Shown: positions 8,515-18,650, numbered from the stretch's first letter. The stretch: 64,000 bases of DNA from Myxococcus eversor (GCF_010894455.1 NZ_JAAIXY010000001.1:744001-808000); one strand, 5' to 3'. Made by a program: numbers and translations. Notes: generated by a model from the sequence alone, not told the origin.

Positions 8515-9903
8515 TCACCAGTCGTAGCCGTGGTAGCTCTTCAGTGAGATGACCTTGCCGCTGTTCGGGTAGTACAGGACGCCGTACTCGGCGTAACTGT
8601 GGCAGTTGTTGCAGGGGAGTTCCTCCCAGGCGAACCACGCCTGGATGGGGCCACCGCCCGCGAACGTGTCGATGGCGGCCAGCAGCGGGGAGCTGCTCGC
8701 GTCGAAGAAGTAGTTGTCCACCACCAGGCCGGCGCGGTCGGTGGCCTCGCCCCAATCGAACGGCGGCACTACCTGCGTCGTCTCGTGGAGGTGGTCCACC
8801 ACCGCCTGGATGGTCACCGGCGTGGCCGGGCACTCCGGGGTGCTGTACGCGTCGATGCCGACCCACCCGTACCACGTCGTGGCCAAGGCGTCGGAGTCGG
8901 GCGCCTGGAGCGCGAGCGCCGGGGGCGGGAAGCCGATTTCGGTGAGCGACAGCGGCTGGCCGGGGAGCACCTCGCAGGCGCTCGCGTACGTGCAGCGCTG
9001 CACCTGGCGGTAGGTACCGCACGAGCTGAAGTCCAGCGTGCCCGCGGGCTTCGAGTGGTAGCAGTTGTAGACGGACGGCTGGCAGGCGGGGGACGGCCAC
9101 GTGTTGTACGGGTCGTCGTTGGTGCTGATGGCCAGCCCGGTGACTCGCACCACGAGGCGCGCCGTCTCGTCCACCACGGCGCCGGTGTACAGCGCGGCGG
9201 TGAAGGTGAGGGGAATGGTGTGCGGGTCCACGGCCTGGTGCACGGCCGGGTAGCGCCAGTCCAGGTTGAAGGTGTCCGCGTCCACGCGGGAGACCGTCGG
9301 CACGCCGTCCGGCGCGGTGACGGTGAGCGACGTGGCCGCCGAGTCCACCCGGCCGCGGTACATCAGGGCCTCGGTGCCGGCCGTGTTGCGCACGTAGACC
9401 GGGTCGACGTTCTCGAAGACGGAGATGGAGTTCGGCCCCCGGAAGTCGAAGAAGCGGGGCGCGAGGATGATCTGCGCGTAGTACCGCGTCGGCGAGCCCG
9501 TGAAGGTGTCGATGGAGACCAGCAGCGGCAGGCCGGAGAGCATCGTGTTCAGCTCGTGGCCCTCCTCCAGCACCACCTCGAAGCGCCGCTCGCTGATGAC
9601 GCTCGCCGTGCCAAAGGCGTCATCCGGCACGAAGCTGAAGACATCGCTGATGTAGCGGTTGGTGGTGCCTCGAATCACGAGCACGCGGCGGTTGTTGCGC
9701 GTTTCGAAGGTGCCCAGCGTCTCGAAGCTGAGTTCGTGCGTGCCGGTGGGCTCGTACGCGTAGATGCGGGTGGCCGTCGCCGCGGCGGTGGAGACACCCG
9801 TCTCCTCGACAGGGACGACTGGCGACTCGTCGGGGGCCGTGCTGCCACAGGCCGTGACTCCGAGAGACAGCGCTAAAGCGAGCGCGAAATTGCGGAAATT
9901 CAT
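8515..9903 (-). CDS. lipoprotein with a single C-terminal CXXCH motif
   Basis: 462 residues from the ATG at 9903, which has a strong GGAGGAAACGC ribosome-binding site. The signal ends in lipobox VTAC. The body is beta-rich, contains several Cys pairs and has no family I recognise. Near the C-terminus is LPCNNCHS, a CXXCH that could bind one c-type haem, although an isolated motif can also arise by chance. The export signal and the motif would fit a surface electron-transfer or metal-binding protein. It has no operon partner: the membrane-protein gene faces it from the left, and to the right is remnant-containing DNA. Confidence 0.7.
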   Translation of the reverse strand: MNFRNFALALALSLGVTACGSTAPDESPVVPVEETGVSTAAATATRIYAYEPTGTHELSFETLGTFETRNNRRVLVIRGTTNRYISDVFSFVPDDAFGTASVISERRFEVVLEEGHELNTMLSGLPLLVSIDTFTGSPTRYYAQIILAPRFFDFRGPNSISVFENVDPVYVRNTAGTEALMYRGRVDSAATSLTVTAPDGVPTVSRVDADTFNLDWRYPAVHQAVDPHTIPLTFTAALYTGAVVDETARLVVRVTGLAISTNDDPYNTWPSPACQPSVYNCYHSKPAGTLDFSSCGTYRQVQRCTYASACEVLPGQPLSLTEIGFPPPALALQAPDSDALATTWYGWVGIDAYSTPECPATPVTIQAVVDHLHETTQVVPPFDWGEATDRAGLVVDNYFFDASSSPLLAAIDTFAGGGPIQAWFAWEELPCNNCHSYAEYGVLYYPNSGKVISLKSYHGYDW

Positions 9904-10012
9904 GCGTTTCCTCCAGGTGAAGAATTCCGGGGGATAGCACATGCGCCTGACGCAAGCGTGACGCGGCATGTCTCAGCCGTGTGACGACACCGGGGTACAT
10001 GCCTTCGGAGGA

Positions 10013-10096
10013 CGGACCTCGTTCCGGGGCCGACCTCGCACATGCCGTGGGCAAGCCCAGGTGCTCCAGAATCGCCCGCACTCCGGTGGCCCCTTC
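10013..10096 (-). pseudogene. possible IS transposase 3' remnant
   Basis: Read leftward, this short stretch encodes GATGVRAILEHLGLPT followed by a Pro/Arg/Ala tail. That resembles the extreme C-terminus of zinc-binding IS91/IS801-like transposases (…ILEHLGLPT…APARGP). No start, catalytic region or terminal repeats remain. Recognition is from memory of that family. If right, it is an insertion-sequence scar next to another gene fragment. Confidence 0.4.
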
Positions 10097-10182
10097 ACGT
10101 AAGGCAAGACCCGCTGCCTGCCTCCACACCTCACGCAGGCGAGCACGTCGAAGTCGAACGTCCTGCTGACTCAGCCAACGCT

Positions 10183-10254
10183 ATGGATGGGTTGCTGCCG
10201 CCCGTGGGTGAGTTGGCCGACGCTGTCCGAGGCGCGTGCGGCCATTCCGACTGA
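10183..10254 (+). pseudogene. duplicated 3' fragment of the 7682-8326 gene
   Basis: Encodes MDGLLPPVGELADAVRGACG-HSD and a stop. It matches the last 23 codons of the gene at 7682-8326 at 17 of 23 positions, including the TGACGG just after the coding end. Similarity stops abruptly upstream of the ATG. It is best read as the leftover 3' end of a deleted paralogue. Confidence 0.65.
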
Positions 10255-10613
10255 CGGGCGGAGGGCACCCGACGGGAATGCGCCCGCTGGCTGTCTTGTG
10301 CCTCAACACCGCGCGGCCGTCCATCAGGCGCCGCAGGATGCGATTTTCGTCTGGAGTCATGCAATGGTTTGCTGGACGACATGTCGCGTCTTGGTTTCGC
10401 GGAAAAGGCAAATCAATCGCGTGTGAATCCAGACGCCCTCATGGGGAAAATCCCGCGCCCCTGCAAGAGCTTGCACTCAAAGGCAGGCTTGCCTTACAGA
10501 CCTCGCGCCGCGGAGGGCGGTTCCGCTTGTGCATCTCGGGGCGGTGCCACGACGTGAGTGTGTGCCTTGTCCTCCGTGGCATTCCTGGGCCCATGGCCCG
10601 AAATGGAGACACC
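10255..10613 (+). other. upstream region of the trypsin-like lipoprotein gene
   Basis: About 360 bases without a convincing gene. Two small dyads stand out: GCAAG-AG-CTTGC (10463-10474) and AAGGCA-GGCT-TGCCTT (10480-10495), some 120-150 bases ahead of the protease start. They could be regulatory; nothing else supports that. Confidence 0.4.
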
Positions 10614-11453
10614 ATGAAGCGGCAGATGTTGTTCGCGGGGTTCATCGCGGCGGGACTCGTCGGCTGTGGCGTGCCCGTGGAGCCCCAGCAGGACCCCCAG
10701 CAGACTCCGCCTCCGGCCGAAGTCACTCCTGCTCCCGAGGCCAACGCGGCCGTGGGTGAGGCGGAGCAGGAGATCATCGGTGGCGCCTATGCCTACCAGA
10801 ACCAGTTCCCGTACCAGGTCCGCCTGCTGGTCAATGGCGGTCACTATTGCGGTGGGACCATCGTCAACGCGAACTGGATTGTCACCGCGGCCCACTGCGT
10901 CGTCGGCGTGAGCCCCCAGTCGATTGTGGTTGTCGCGGGCGACAACATCATCAACACCTACGAGTCCACCGAGCAGGCGCGGACCATCGTCAACTACGCG
11001 TACCACCCGGCATTCGGTTACGCGGGCAACGCGCCGGTGCACGACGTGGCGGTCATCCTGCTGTCCTCACCGTTGGCGTTCAACTACGCGGTGCTGCCGC
11101 TCGCGCTGCCGACTGACACGGCGCCGCTGACCTACCTCACCGCGAGCGGTTGGGGGAATACGTTCGCGGGCAGCGGCCAGTCCAACAGCCTGAAGTACGC
11201 AAACCTGCCCAACAACCCCGTCTCCGCCTGCGACGGCTACCTGCTGCGCAATCTCTACCCCAACTTCGAGCTCTGTGTGGGCTACGCCAACGGCATCGAG
11301 GGGGGCTGCCACGGTGACAGCGGGGGCCCGCTGGCCGCCGGCGGCGTGCTGCGCGGCATCGTGAGCTGGGGCCGTGGCTACTCCTGCGACTCGTACACGG
11401 TCTTCACCGACGTGCTCACGTACGTGCCCTGGATTCGCTCCTTCACCGGGTAA
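10614..11453 (+). CDS. trypsin-fold serine protease lipoprotein (S1A)
   Basis: 279 residues from the ATG at 10614 (GGAGA six bases upstream). The signal ends in lipobox LVGC (Cys18). A Pro/Gln/Glu-rich pro-segment runs to about residue 53, followed by the activation-type N-terminus IIGG (54-57). The triad is visible: His94 in TAAHC, Asp144 in HDVAVILL, Ser236 in GCHGDSGGP. The residue equivalent to trypsin Asp189 is Gly230, so cleavage after Arg/Lys is unlikely; an elastase- or chymotrypsin-like preference is more plausible. Processing at IIGG would require a protease and would free the domain from its lipid-anchored pro-segment. It stands alone, ending at a palindromic tRNA-like element. Confidence 0.92.
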   Translation: MKRQMLFAGFIAAGLVGCGVPVEPQQDPQQTPPPAEVTPAPEANAAVGEAEQEIIGGAYAYQNQFPYQVRLLVNGGHYCGGTIVNANWIVTAAHCVVGVSPQSIVVVAGDNIINTYESTEQARTIVNYAYHPAFGYAGNAPVHDVAVILLSSPLAFNYAVLPLALPTDTAPLTYLTASGWGNTFAGSGQSNSLKYANLPNNPVSACDGYLLRNLYPNFELCVGYANGIEGGCHGDSGGPLAAGGVLRGIVSWGRGYSCDSYTVFTDVLTYVPWIRSFTG

Positions 11454-11508
11454 CGGGCCCCTGGCCGCGTCACCAAGTGGACTCCTTGGATTCCGTCGAC
11501 CGGGAGAC

Positions 11509-11558
11509 CCCAAGCTTTCCAAGCTTGGGGTCGAAGGTTCGAATCCCGTCCGTCGCCA
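11509..11558 (+). repeat. 3' tRNA-Gly-like fragment with embedded palindrome
   Basis: Positions 11511-11558 read as the 3' half of a glycine tRNA: anticodon arm CAAGC-TTTCCAA-GCTTG (anticodon UCC), variable loop, T-arm with GGTTCGAATCCC, and a terminal CCA. No D-arm or 5' acceptor strand precedes it. A perfect 12-bp dyad, GACCCCAAGCTT-TCC-AAGCTTGGGGTC, spans 11506-11532 and could act as a bidirectional terminator between the convergent genes on either side. The same orientation and similar sequence as tRNA-Gly at 5151-5223 raise the possibility of an attachment-site remnant. Confidence 0.65.
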
Positions 11559-11576
11559 GGGCTCCGCGCTCCTCGA

Positions 11577-13523
11577 CTACTCGCCCTCTTCGACGGTGAG
11601 CTGGTACGAGTCCTGGAAGTTGGCCTCGCGGTTCTTCGCGTCACGCACCTCGAAGATGTAGACGCCGGGCTCCGCGCTGAACCGGATGCTTTCCGGCTGG
11701 TCTCCCTTGGCGCGGTCCGCCGTCTGCACCAGCGACAGCTTCCCGTCCGGCTGCACGCGGTGCAGGTACAGGCCCACGTCGACCTTCAGGATGCCCAGCA
11801 GCGTCGCCCTGAGCGGCGTGCGCACCGGCCGGTCCGACAGGTCCACCCGGTAGTAGTCCGTGTCCTTCACCGGGAACACCGTGCCGCGCACCGCCTTGCC
11901 CAACGTCAGCTCCTGCGCGCGCTCCACCGTGTTGTTCGGCTCTCGCTCCTCGCCACCGTTGTCCGGCACCGTGGTGACGCTGATGCGGTAGGGCTGCTCC
12001 GAGTTCTCGAAGTCCTTCACCCACTTGCCCTCCACCTTGCGCGACGCGCCCTCCACGCGGAAGTAGCAGGCGCCGGTGCACGCGACGTTGTTGAGGCGCT
12101 CGGGCTCCTTCAGCGCGCCGTCATTGGCTCGCAGGAGCACCGTCTCCTGCTGCCCGTCACCCTGCGGCGGCTCCACCATGGACAACACCAGGTCCAGGCG
12201 CTCCACGCCGGTCAGCTCCACCTTCGCCAGCACCGGCTCCGTCGTGCGCAGCACGAAGTGGTCCACGTCGCCCTTGGGCGCCAGGAACCCCTCGCGGTAC
12301 CCACCGGCCGTCAGCGGCGTGGCCTTGTAGAGTTCGTCATTGGGCTCCAGCTCCGCGTTCGCCCCAGCCTCCTCCTGCGTCACGGTGAGCGTGTACGGCG
12401 TGCCCGGGTTGAACGTGCGGCGCGCTTCCTTGCCCGCCCCCGTCCAGCCGCCCTTCACCACCACGTAGACGACCCGGTCCGTCGCACGCACCCCGATGTT
12501 GCGCAGCGACAGGGCCTCGCCCTCCTTGCCACGCAGCGAGAACAGGGGCGCCTCGGCCGCCGACAGCACCGAGATTTCCGGACGCACGCTCTCCACCGCC
12601 GACAGGTCGATCTTCAGCGCCACCGAGGGAGGCTCGGGCGGAGGCGCCGCCACTCCCGCGTCCGTCACCTGCGCCACGCCCGTCTCCGGAGCCGGCGCGG
12701 CGGGAGGCTCACCCCCACCGAACGTGCCCGTGGGGGAGGGGGGCGCTTCCAGCGGGGCCTCGCCCTCCTCGGGCGTCCCCGTGGCCGCTCCAGGCACGGG
12801 GCTCGGAGGAGGCGTCGTCGCTCCCTCCGCGGGCGCTTCACCCGGAGACGAGGCGCCTTGGGGCGCCGTGCCCCCGGCCCCCGAGTCCGCGTCGTTCGCC
12901 GCGGGCGCGCTCGTGGGCGCGGCGGTCTCCGGCAGCTCCACCCGGTACCAGTCCTCGTCGCCCGCGTGGCCCAGGAACGCCGTCACCGTCTGACCCAGGG
13001 GGAGGGCAATGGCGTCCACCGCCCTGTCGTTGGGCTCGTGCTCCTCGCCGTCGTTCGCGGCGCGCATCTTCACGGTGAGGGTGTAGGCCCCACCCACGCC
13101 CTTGCGCGCGGGGGCCACGCGCAGCCAGCGCTCACCCTCCACGTAGAGGTTGGGGAAGCGCTCCGGCTTGCCATCGCCCTCGCTGTTGATGGAGGCCAGC
13201 CGGTTGCGGTCCCGGTCATAGACCTCCAGGGTGATGTCTCCGCCGGGCAACCCGGACACGGTGACGTCCGCCACGCGGGGGGCGGGGGGCGCGAGCCGAT
13301 ACCAGTCCTCGTCCGCCTTGTTCGGTTGGGCCGCCAGGTCCGCCGTCACCACGCTGTCCCGAGTCAGCGCCAGGGCCTGCTCGGGCCGCTCGTTGGGCTC
13401 CTGCTCCGTGAGGGCCGAAGGCCCCGTCTCCACGGGCCCCGCGTCGGGCACCTCGCTCGGCTTGTCGTCCTTGCAGGCGACCAGCGTCGCGGCCAGCACA
13501 CAGACCCACCCCCAGCGTCGCAT
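11577..13523 (-). CDS. multi-PPC-domain lipoprotein
   Basis: 648 residues from the ATG at 13523. The lipobox is LVAC. The protein contains three to four repeats of a beta-sandwich module beginning EPN(E/D)…A and containing DEDWYR or DTDYYRV, typical of bacterial pre-peptidase C-terminal (PPC) domains. Repeats start near residues 42, 155, 360 and 500. Between the second and third is a ~100-residue linker rich in Pro, Ala, Gly and Ser (about 12640-12930). PPC domains usually accompany secreted proteases, but no catalytic domain is present, so this is probably a surface scaffold or binding protein. It is divergent from the next gene. Confidence 0.8.
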   Translation of the reverse strand: MRRWGWVCVLAATLVACKDDKPSEVPDAGPVETGPSALTEQEPNERPEQALALTRDSVVTADLAAQPNKADEDWYRLAPPAPRVADVTVSGLPGGDITLEVYDRDRNRLASINSEGDGKPERFPNLYVEGERWLRVAPARKGVGGAYTLTVKMRAANDGEEHEPNDRAVDAIALPLGQTVTAFLGHAGDEDWYRVELPETAAPTSAPAANDADSGAGGTAPQGASSPGEAPAEGATTPPPSPVPGAATGTPEEGEAPLEAPPSPTGTFGGGEPPAAPAPETGVAQVTDAGVAAPPPEPPSVALKIDLSAVESVRPEISVLSAAEAPLFSLRGKEGEALSLRNIGVRATDRVVYVVVKGGWTGAGKEARRTFNPGTPYTLTVTQEEAGANAELEPNDELYKATPLTAGGYREGFLAPKGDVDHFVLRTTEPVLAKVELTGVERLDLVLSMVEPPQGDGQQETVLLRANDGALKEPERLNNVACTGACYFRVEGASRKVEGKWVKDFENSEQPYRISVTTVPDNGGEEREPNNTVERAQELTLGKAVRGTVFPVKDTDYYRVDLSDRPVRTPLRATLLGILKVDVGLYLHRVQPDGKLSLVQTADRAKGDQPESIRFSAEPGVYIFEVRDAKNREANFQDSYQLTVEEGE

Positions 13524-13700
13524 CACGTTTTCTCTCCGCATCGGGCCGCATCACTTCCTCGCGGCGTCCAGGTGTCAAGCACCCCAACACCCGGGCCCGT
13601 GCTTTCATCCGTGTCGCAAAGCGGGCCCCTGGCCCCCCTCGGCACGGCGTTCCTGGCCAGGGACTGGAGCCATCCGCGTGGAGCGATCCAAGATGGGGCC

Positions 13701-14537
13701 ATGAGCCGCCTCCCCCTCGCCTTGCTGCTGCTCTCCACCGCCGCTCCCGCCGCGTCCAACGCCCCGCCGGGGTACGCCCAGGCCTCCGACTATCTGGAGC
13801 GCGAGCGTCAGCCCGAGCGTTACTCGCCCCTCCACCTGCTCGACGGCCGCGACACCACCGCGTGGTGCGCCACCGGTGCCACCCCGGCCCCCGTCACCAT
13901 CGGCTTCAAGGACGTCGTCACCATCGACGAGGTGCGCGTCTACACGGGAGATGGGACGGACAAGGCCGCGTACAAGGCCCACGCCCGCGCGAAGAAGCTC
14001 ACCCTCACCAGCGTGGACTCCGCCAAGAGCCTCAAGGTGGAGGACAAGCGCGGCCTCCAGGCGGTCCCCATCAGCCCCTCCCTCACGGGCAATCGCTTCA
14101 CGCTGGAGGTGGCCGAGCGCTTCCCCGGCGCCGAAGAGGGCGCCCCGGTCTGCGTCACCGACTTGATTTTCTACTCGGGAGGCAAGGCGCTCAACGGCAC
14201 GTGGCTCGCGCCCCGCCTGCGCTACGACGCGCGCCTGGCGCCCCTGCTGGGGACGTGGTTCAGCGGCATGGACGGCGCCCCGGAGCGCTTCCTGTCCATC
14301 TTCGTCGACGGGACGTACCGCTTCACCCACGAGCCGCTGGAGGGCGAGCCGAGCACCGTGACGGGCGGTTATGCCCTGTCCGGTTCCCGACTCACGCTGG
14401 AGGTGCCCCATCGCGGAAAGGTGACGGTGCGCCTCCAGAAGGCCGCCCCGGAAGGGGCCACCTCGGCTGGAGCCACGCTGGAGCTCGACGGCGCGGCGGC
14501 CGAGGAGTGGGGCCGCGCTTTCCGCGGCCAACCCTGA
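13701..14537 (+). CDS. secreted discoidin-like domain protein
   Basis: 278 residues from the ATG at 13701 with a short signal peptide (about 1-20, ending APAA). Residues ~35-165 resemble a galactose-binding/F5-8 type C (NADase-type glycan-binding) sandwich: LHLLDGRDTTAWCATG, then IGFKDVVTIDEVRVYTGDG. The C-terminal ~100 residues (GTWFSGMDGAPERFLSIFVDGTYRF…) look like a small beta-barrel. It is probably a periplasmic or surface carbohydrate- or protein-binding protein. No enzymatic motif is seen. It is divergent from the PPC lipoprotein and convergent with the zinc-ribbon gene. Confidence 0.7.
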   Translation: MSRLPLALLLLSTAAPAASNAPPGYAQASDYLERERQPERYSPLHLLDGRDTTAWCATGATPAPVTIGFKDVVTIDEVRVYTGDGTDKAAYKAHARAKKLTLTSVDSAKSLKVEDKRGLQAVPISPSLTGNRFTLEVAERFPGAEEGAPVCVTDLIFYSGGKALNGTWLAPRLRYDARLAPLLGTWFSGMDGAPERFLSIFVDGTYRFTHEPLEGEPSTVTGGYALSGSRLTLEVPHRGKVTVRLQKAAPEGATSAGATLELDGAAAEEWGRAFRGQP

Positions 14538-14563
14538 GCCGGAGCGACTGTCCGGTCGTCCGC

Positions 14564-14953
14564 CTAGAGGGAGGCTGCCTTCTTCTTGCCACTGAAGTGG
14601 CGGAAGAACGCGATGATTTCCTCGACGGCGATCTTCACGTCGGTGGCGTCCTGGAATTCCGATTCCAGGAAGATACCGCCGCAGGACTCACAGGTGTCGT
14701 AGGTCAGCGGGTGCTGGCGGTCGCCGCCATTCACGCGGACCAGGTCGACGTGGCACTCGGGACAGTGGCCAGTCAACGCCTCTGCGTCTACCTTACCGCC
14801 CTGGCTCTCCAGCCCGGTGAGGTTGTTGTGGAGGAGGACCCGGTTCAGGTCCGCGACGTCAATCCACAGTCCGCCGCAATCTCCACACTTTCGCAACGTC
14901 TGGTCATCCCCCTCGAGATCAACCATCTCGACGTTGCAGCTGGGGCAATCCAT
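14564..14953 (-). CDS. double zinc-ribbon protein (zf-TFIIB type)
   Basis: About 129 residues. It carries two zinc ribbons: CPSC…CGDCGGLW near the N-terminus and CPEC…CESCGGIFLE near residues 65-100. The CGGxW/F pattern is that of the TFIIB-type zinc-finger family found in many small bacterial proteins. The start was taken as the ATG at 14953; an in-frame TTG at 14965 is nearly on top of the GGAG and is less likely. It is cytoplasmic. The function is unknown, possibly nucleic-acid or protein binding. Confidence 0.85.
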   Translation of the reverse strand: MDCPSCNVEMVDLEGDDQTLRKCGDCGGLWIDVADLNRVLLHNNLTGLESQGGKVDAEALTGHCPECHVDLVRVNGGDRQHPLTYDTCESCGGIFLESEFQDATDVKIAVEEIIAFFRHFSGKKKAASL

Positions 14954-15102
14954 GGCGCGGGTCAATCTCCTTCAATGGGGGACACGCGTCCCCAGTGGTT
15001 CGGAGAATGATAGGTCGTGCGAAATTTGGGATGCAACCCAGGTTGCTGCTTCTGTTGGCAACGCGCCTTCTGGGGTCGTCCGGCCCCGTGGCCCCCAATC
15101 CC

Positions 15103-16374
<1,272 letters not shown>

Positions 16375-16388
16375 GCTGTGTCCGGCCC

Positions 16389-17270
16389 TCAGCCCTGTGG
16401 CCCGCTGGCCGCGGGCTGTGTCCCAAATGCCATGCGCTCCCGCCGCTCCAGGTCCTTCTCCACGCGCGCGTCCTCGTAACCGGCCGCGCGCAGCAGCTCC
16501 AGGACAGCGGGGCCCTGCGTCTCGCCCATCTCCAATGCAAGGAGGCCGCCAGGCTCCAACCACTTGCGCGCCTCCGTCACCACCCGTCGCAGGGCGACCA
16601 GCCCGTCGTTCCCACCGTCGAGCGCCAGCTTGGGCTCGCGCCGCACCTCCGCGGACAGGCCGGGAATCTCGTGCGAGGCGATGTAGGGCGGGTTGGAGAC
16701 GACGACGTGGAAGCTCGCGTCGGCGGGCAGGGGGGAGAACAGGTCTCCCTGGAGCACCGTCACCCGGTCAGAGACCTTGAGCGTCTCCGCGTTCTCCCTC
16801 GCCAATGCGCAGGCGTCCGGGGACAGGTCCGTGGCCGTCACGGCGAGCTGGGGGCGCTCGGCCGCGAGGCTGATGGCGATGCAGCCGGAGCCGGTGCACA
16901 CATCGAGCACGCGAGCGGGCGCGTCCTTGGGCAGGACGCTCAGGGCCGCCGCGACGAGCAGCTCCGTCTCCGGCCGGGGGATGAGCACACGGGCATCCAC
17001 CTTGAATGCGCGGTTGTAGAACTCGCGCGTTCCGGTGAGGTACTGCGTGGGCTCGCCCGCCAGGCGCCGCTCAATCAGCGCGCGGAAGGAGGTCAGCTCC
17101 TCCTTGGTCAGGGGGCGGTCCAGGTCCACGTACAGCCGCACGCGCCCCGTCTTCAGCACGTGCGACAGGAGGATTTCCGCCGTGAGTCGCGGCGCATCCA
17201 CCTGCCGCTTCTCGAAGTGCTGCGTCGTCCAGGTGAGGACCTTGCGGATGGTCCAGGGCTCGCTGCTCAT
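16389..17270 (-). CDS. prmC: peptide chain release factor N5-glutamine methyltransferase
   Basis: 293 residues. PrmC methylates the glutamine of the GGQ motif in release factors using S-adenosylmethionine. It has an N-terminal helical release-factor-binding domain (1-85) and a Rossmann methyltransferase domain with SAM loop DVCTGSGC (123-130) and catalytic NPPY (193-196). The start overlaps the prfA stop by 4 bp (ATGA), so it is translationally coupled to its own substrate gene. Confidence 0.96.
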   Translation of the reverse strand: MSSEPWTIRKVLTWTTQHFEKRQVDAPRLTAEILLSHVLKTGRVRLYVDLDRPLTKEELTSFRALIERRLAGEPTQYLTGTREFYNRAFKVDARVLIPRPETELLVAAALSVLPKDAPARVLDVCTGSGCIAISLAAERPQLAVTATDLSPDACALARENAETLKVSDRVTVLQGDLFSPLPADASFHVVVSNPPYIASHEIPGLSAEVRREPKLALDGGNDGLVALRRVVTEARKWLEPGGLLALEMGETQGPAVLELLRAAGYEDARVEKDLERRERMAFGTQPAASGPQG

Positions 17271-18358
17271 GCTTCGGACTGGGGCCTCGGGCCGCCCATC
17301 TGAGCCTTGAGCGCCTCCGCCTGGTAGTAGGTGCGGCAGGCGGTGATGATGTCCTCGATGTCGCCCATCATCACGGCGGGCAGGTTGTGCACCGTCAGGC
17401 TGATGCGGTGGTCCGTCAGCCGGTCCTGCGGAAAGTTGTAGGTGCGAATCTTCTCGCTGCGGTCGCCGGTGCCCACCTGCGAGCGGCGCGTGGAGTCGCG
17501 CTCGGCGCGGATGCGCTCCTGCTCCATCTCGTAGATCTTCGCGCGCAGCATGCGAAGGGCCATGTTGTAGTTCTTCAACTGGCTCTTCTCCTGCTGGCAC
17601 TTCACCACGATGCCCGTGGGCCGGTGGGTGAGGCGCACCGCGGAGTCCGTCGTGTTGACGCTCTGACCGCCCGCGCCCGTGGAGCGCATCGCCTGTCGGT
17701 CGATGTCCGCCTCGTTGAGCTTCACGTCCACTTCCTCCGCCTCCGGCATGACGGCCACGGTGATGGTGGAGGTGTGGATGCGGCCCTGGGTCTCCGTCGC
17801 GGGCACGCGCTGGACGCGGTGCACCCCGGACTCGTACTTCAGGTTGCTGAAGACGGCGTCGCCGGACAGCGTCACGGTGGCGTCCTTCACCCCGCCCGCG
17901 TTGCCCGCGCTCATGTCGATGATGTCCGCCTTCCAGCCCCGCTGATCCGCGTACCGGAGGTACATCTGCATGACCTCCTCCGCGAACAGCGCCGCCTCGT
18001 CGCCACCGGCGCCCGCGCGGATTTCCAGGATGACGTTCTTCTCGTCATTCGGGTCCTTGGGCAGCAGGAGCAGCTTGAGCGAGCTCTCCAGGGTGTCGCG
18101 CTGCTCCTTCAGTCCGGGGAGGGCCTCGCGGGCATAGCTCTTCTCGTCGGCGCTGCCGGCGTCGAGCCACGCCTCCACCTCCTTGAGGTCGGCGAGCACC
18201 TGGCGGTACGTGCGGAACGTGTCCACCAGCTTCTCCAGGCCCGCACGCTCCTTGGAGACCTTCTGGAGCCTCGCCGAATCGGCGAGGACGTCGGGGTTCG
18301 ACAGGTCCGCGGTGAGGCGTTCGAACCGGCGCTCGACGTCTTCAAGTTTGTCAATCAT
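17267..18358 (-). CDS. prfA: peptide chain release factor 1
   Basis: 363 residues. It recognises UAA and UAG in the ribosomal A site and triggers peptide release. It has the GGQ motif at 230-232 in [11 protein letters not shown] and the anticodon-like tripeptide PAT (186-188) in [12 protein letters not shown], the RF1 signature rather than the SPF of RF2. First gene of the prfA-prmC-murA operon, divergent from a tiny basic-protein gene. Confidence 0.97.
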   Translation of the reverse strand: MIDKLEDVERRFERLTADLSNPDVLADSARLQKVSKERAGLEKLVDTFRTYRQVLADLKEVEAWLDAGSADEKSYAREALPGLKEQRDTLESSLKLLLLPKDPNDEKNVILEIRAGAGGDEAALFAEEVMQMYLRYADQRGWKADIIDMSAGNAGGVKDATVTLSGDAVFSNLKYESGVHRVQRVPATETQGRIHTSTITVAVMPEAEEVDVKLNEADIDRQAMRSTGAGGQSVNTTDSAVRLTHRPTGIVVKCQQEKSQLKNYNMALRMLRAKIYEMEQERIRAERDSTRRSQVGTGDRSEKIRTYNFPQDRLTDHRISLTVHNLPAVMMGDIEDIITACRTYYQAEALKAQMGGPRPQSEA

Positions 18359-18519
18359 CGTCGTTCCAGGGGGTATTGCCCCTTTGTCCGGCTGCTGGCA
18401 AGGGAGGACGGAGTCAAGAAATTCCTTGGCCGCTCGGGCGGTAGCATGAAAGAAGGGCCGCCCTCACCGCCGGATCCACTTGGCGGTCGGTCTCACATCA
18501 CCACACGGAGTCCTTCCAC

Positions 18520-18642
18520 ATGCCCGCCCAGAAGGGAAATCGTTCCAAGAAGAAGGTCGCCAACCGTGCCAAGGGCCGTAAGGCCCAGCTGAAGCGCCGC
18601 CGCAGCCGCGCCAAGAAGGGCCAGTCCAACAACAAGGTCTGA
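18520..18642 (+). CDS. 40-residue highly basic protein
   Basis: Begins MPAQKGNRSKKKVANRAKG and ends QSNNKV. About 16 of 40 residues are Lys or Arg and there are no acidic residues. GGAG lies ten bases upstream of the ATG at 18520, and the codons show the strong G/C third-position bias of neighbouring genes. The composition suits a ribosome- or nucleic-acid-binding protein; no family is recognised. It is divergent from prfA and ends 8 bp before the convergent capA-like stop. It is short enough to be missed by automatic annotation. Confidence 0.7.
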   Translation: MPAQKGNRSKKKVANRAKGRKAQLKRRRSRAKKGQSNNKV

Positions 18643-18650
18643 CGCTCCGG

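Noticed and set aside
11760-14537. 925-codon plus-strand frame
   Set aside because: Most lies antisense to the PPC lipoprotein. The true gene begins at the ATG at 13701 with a signal peptide.
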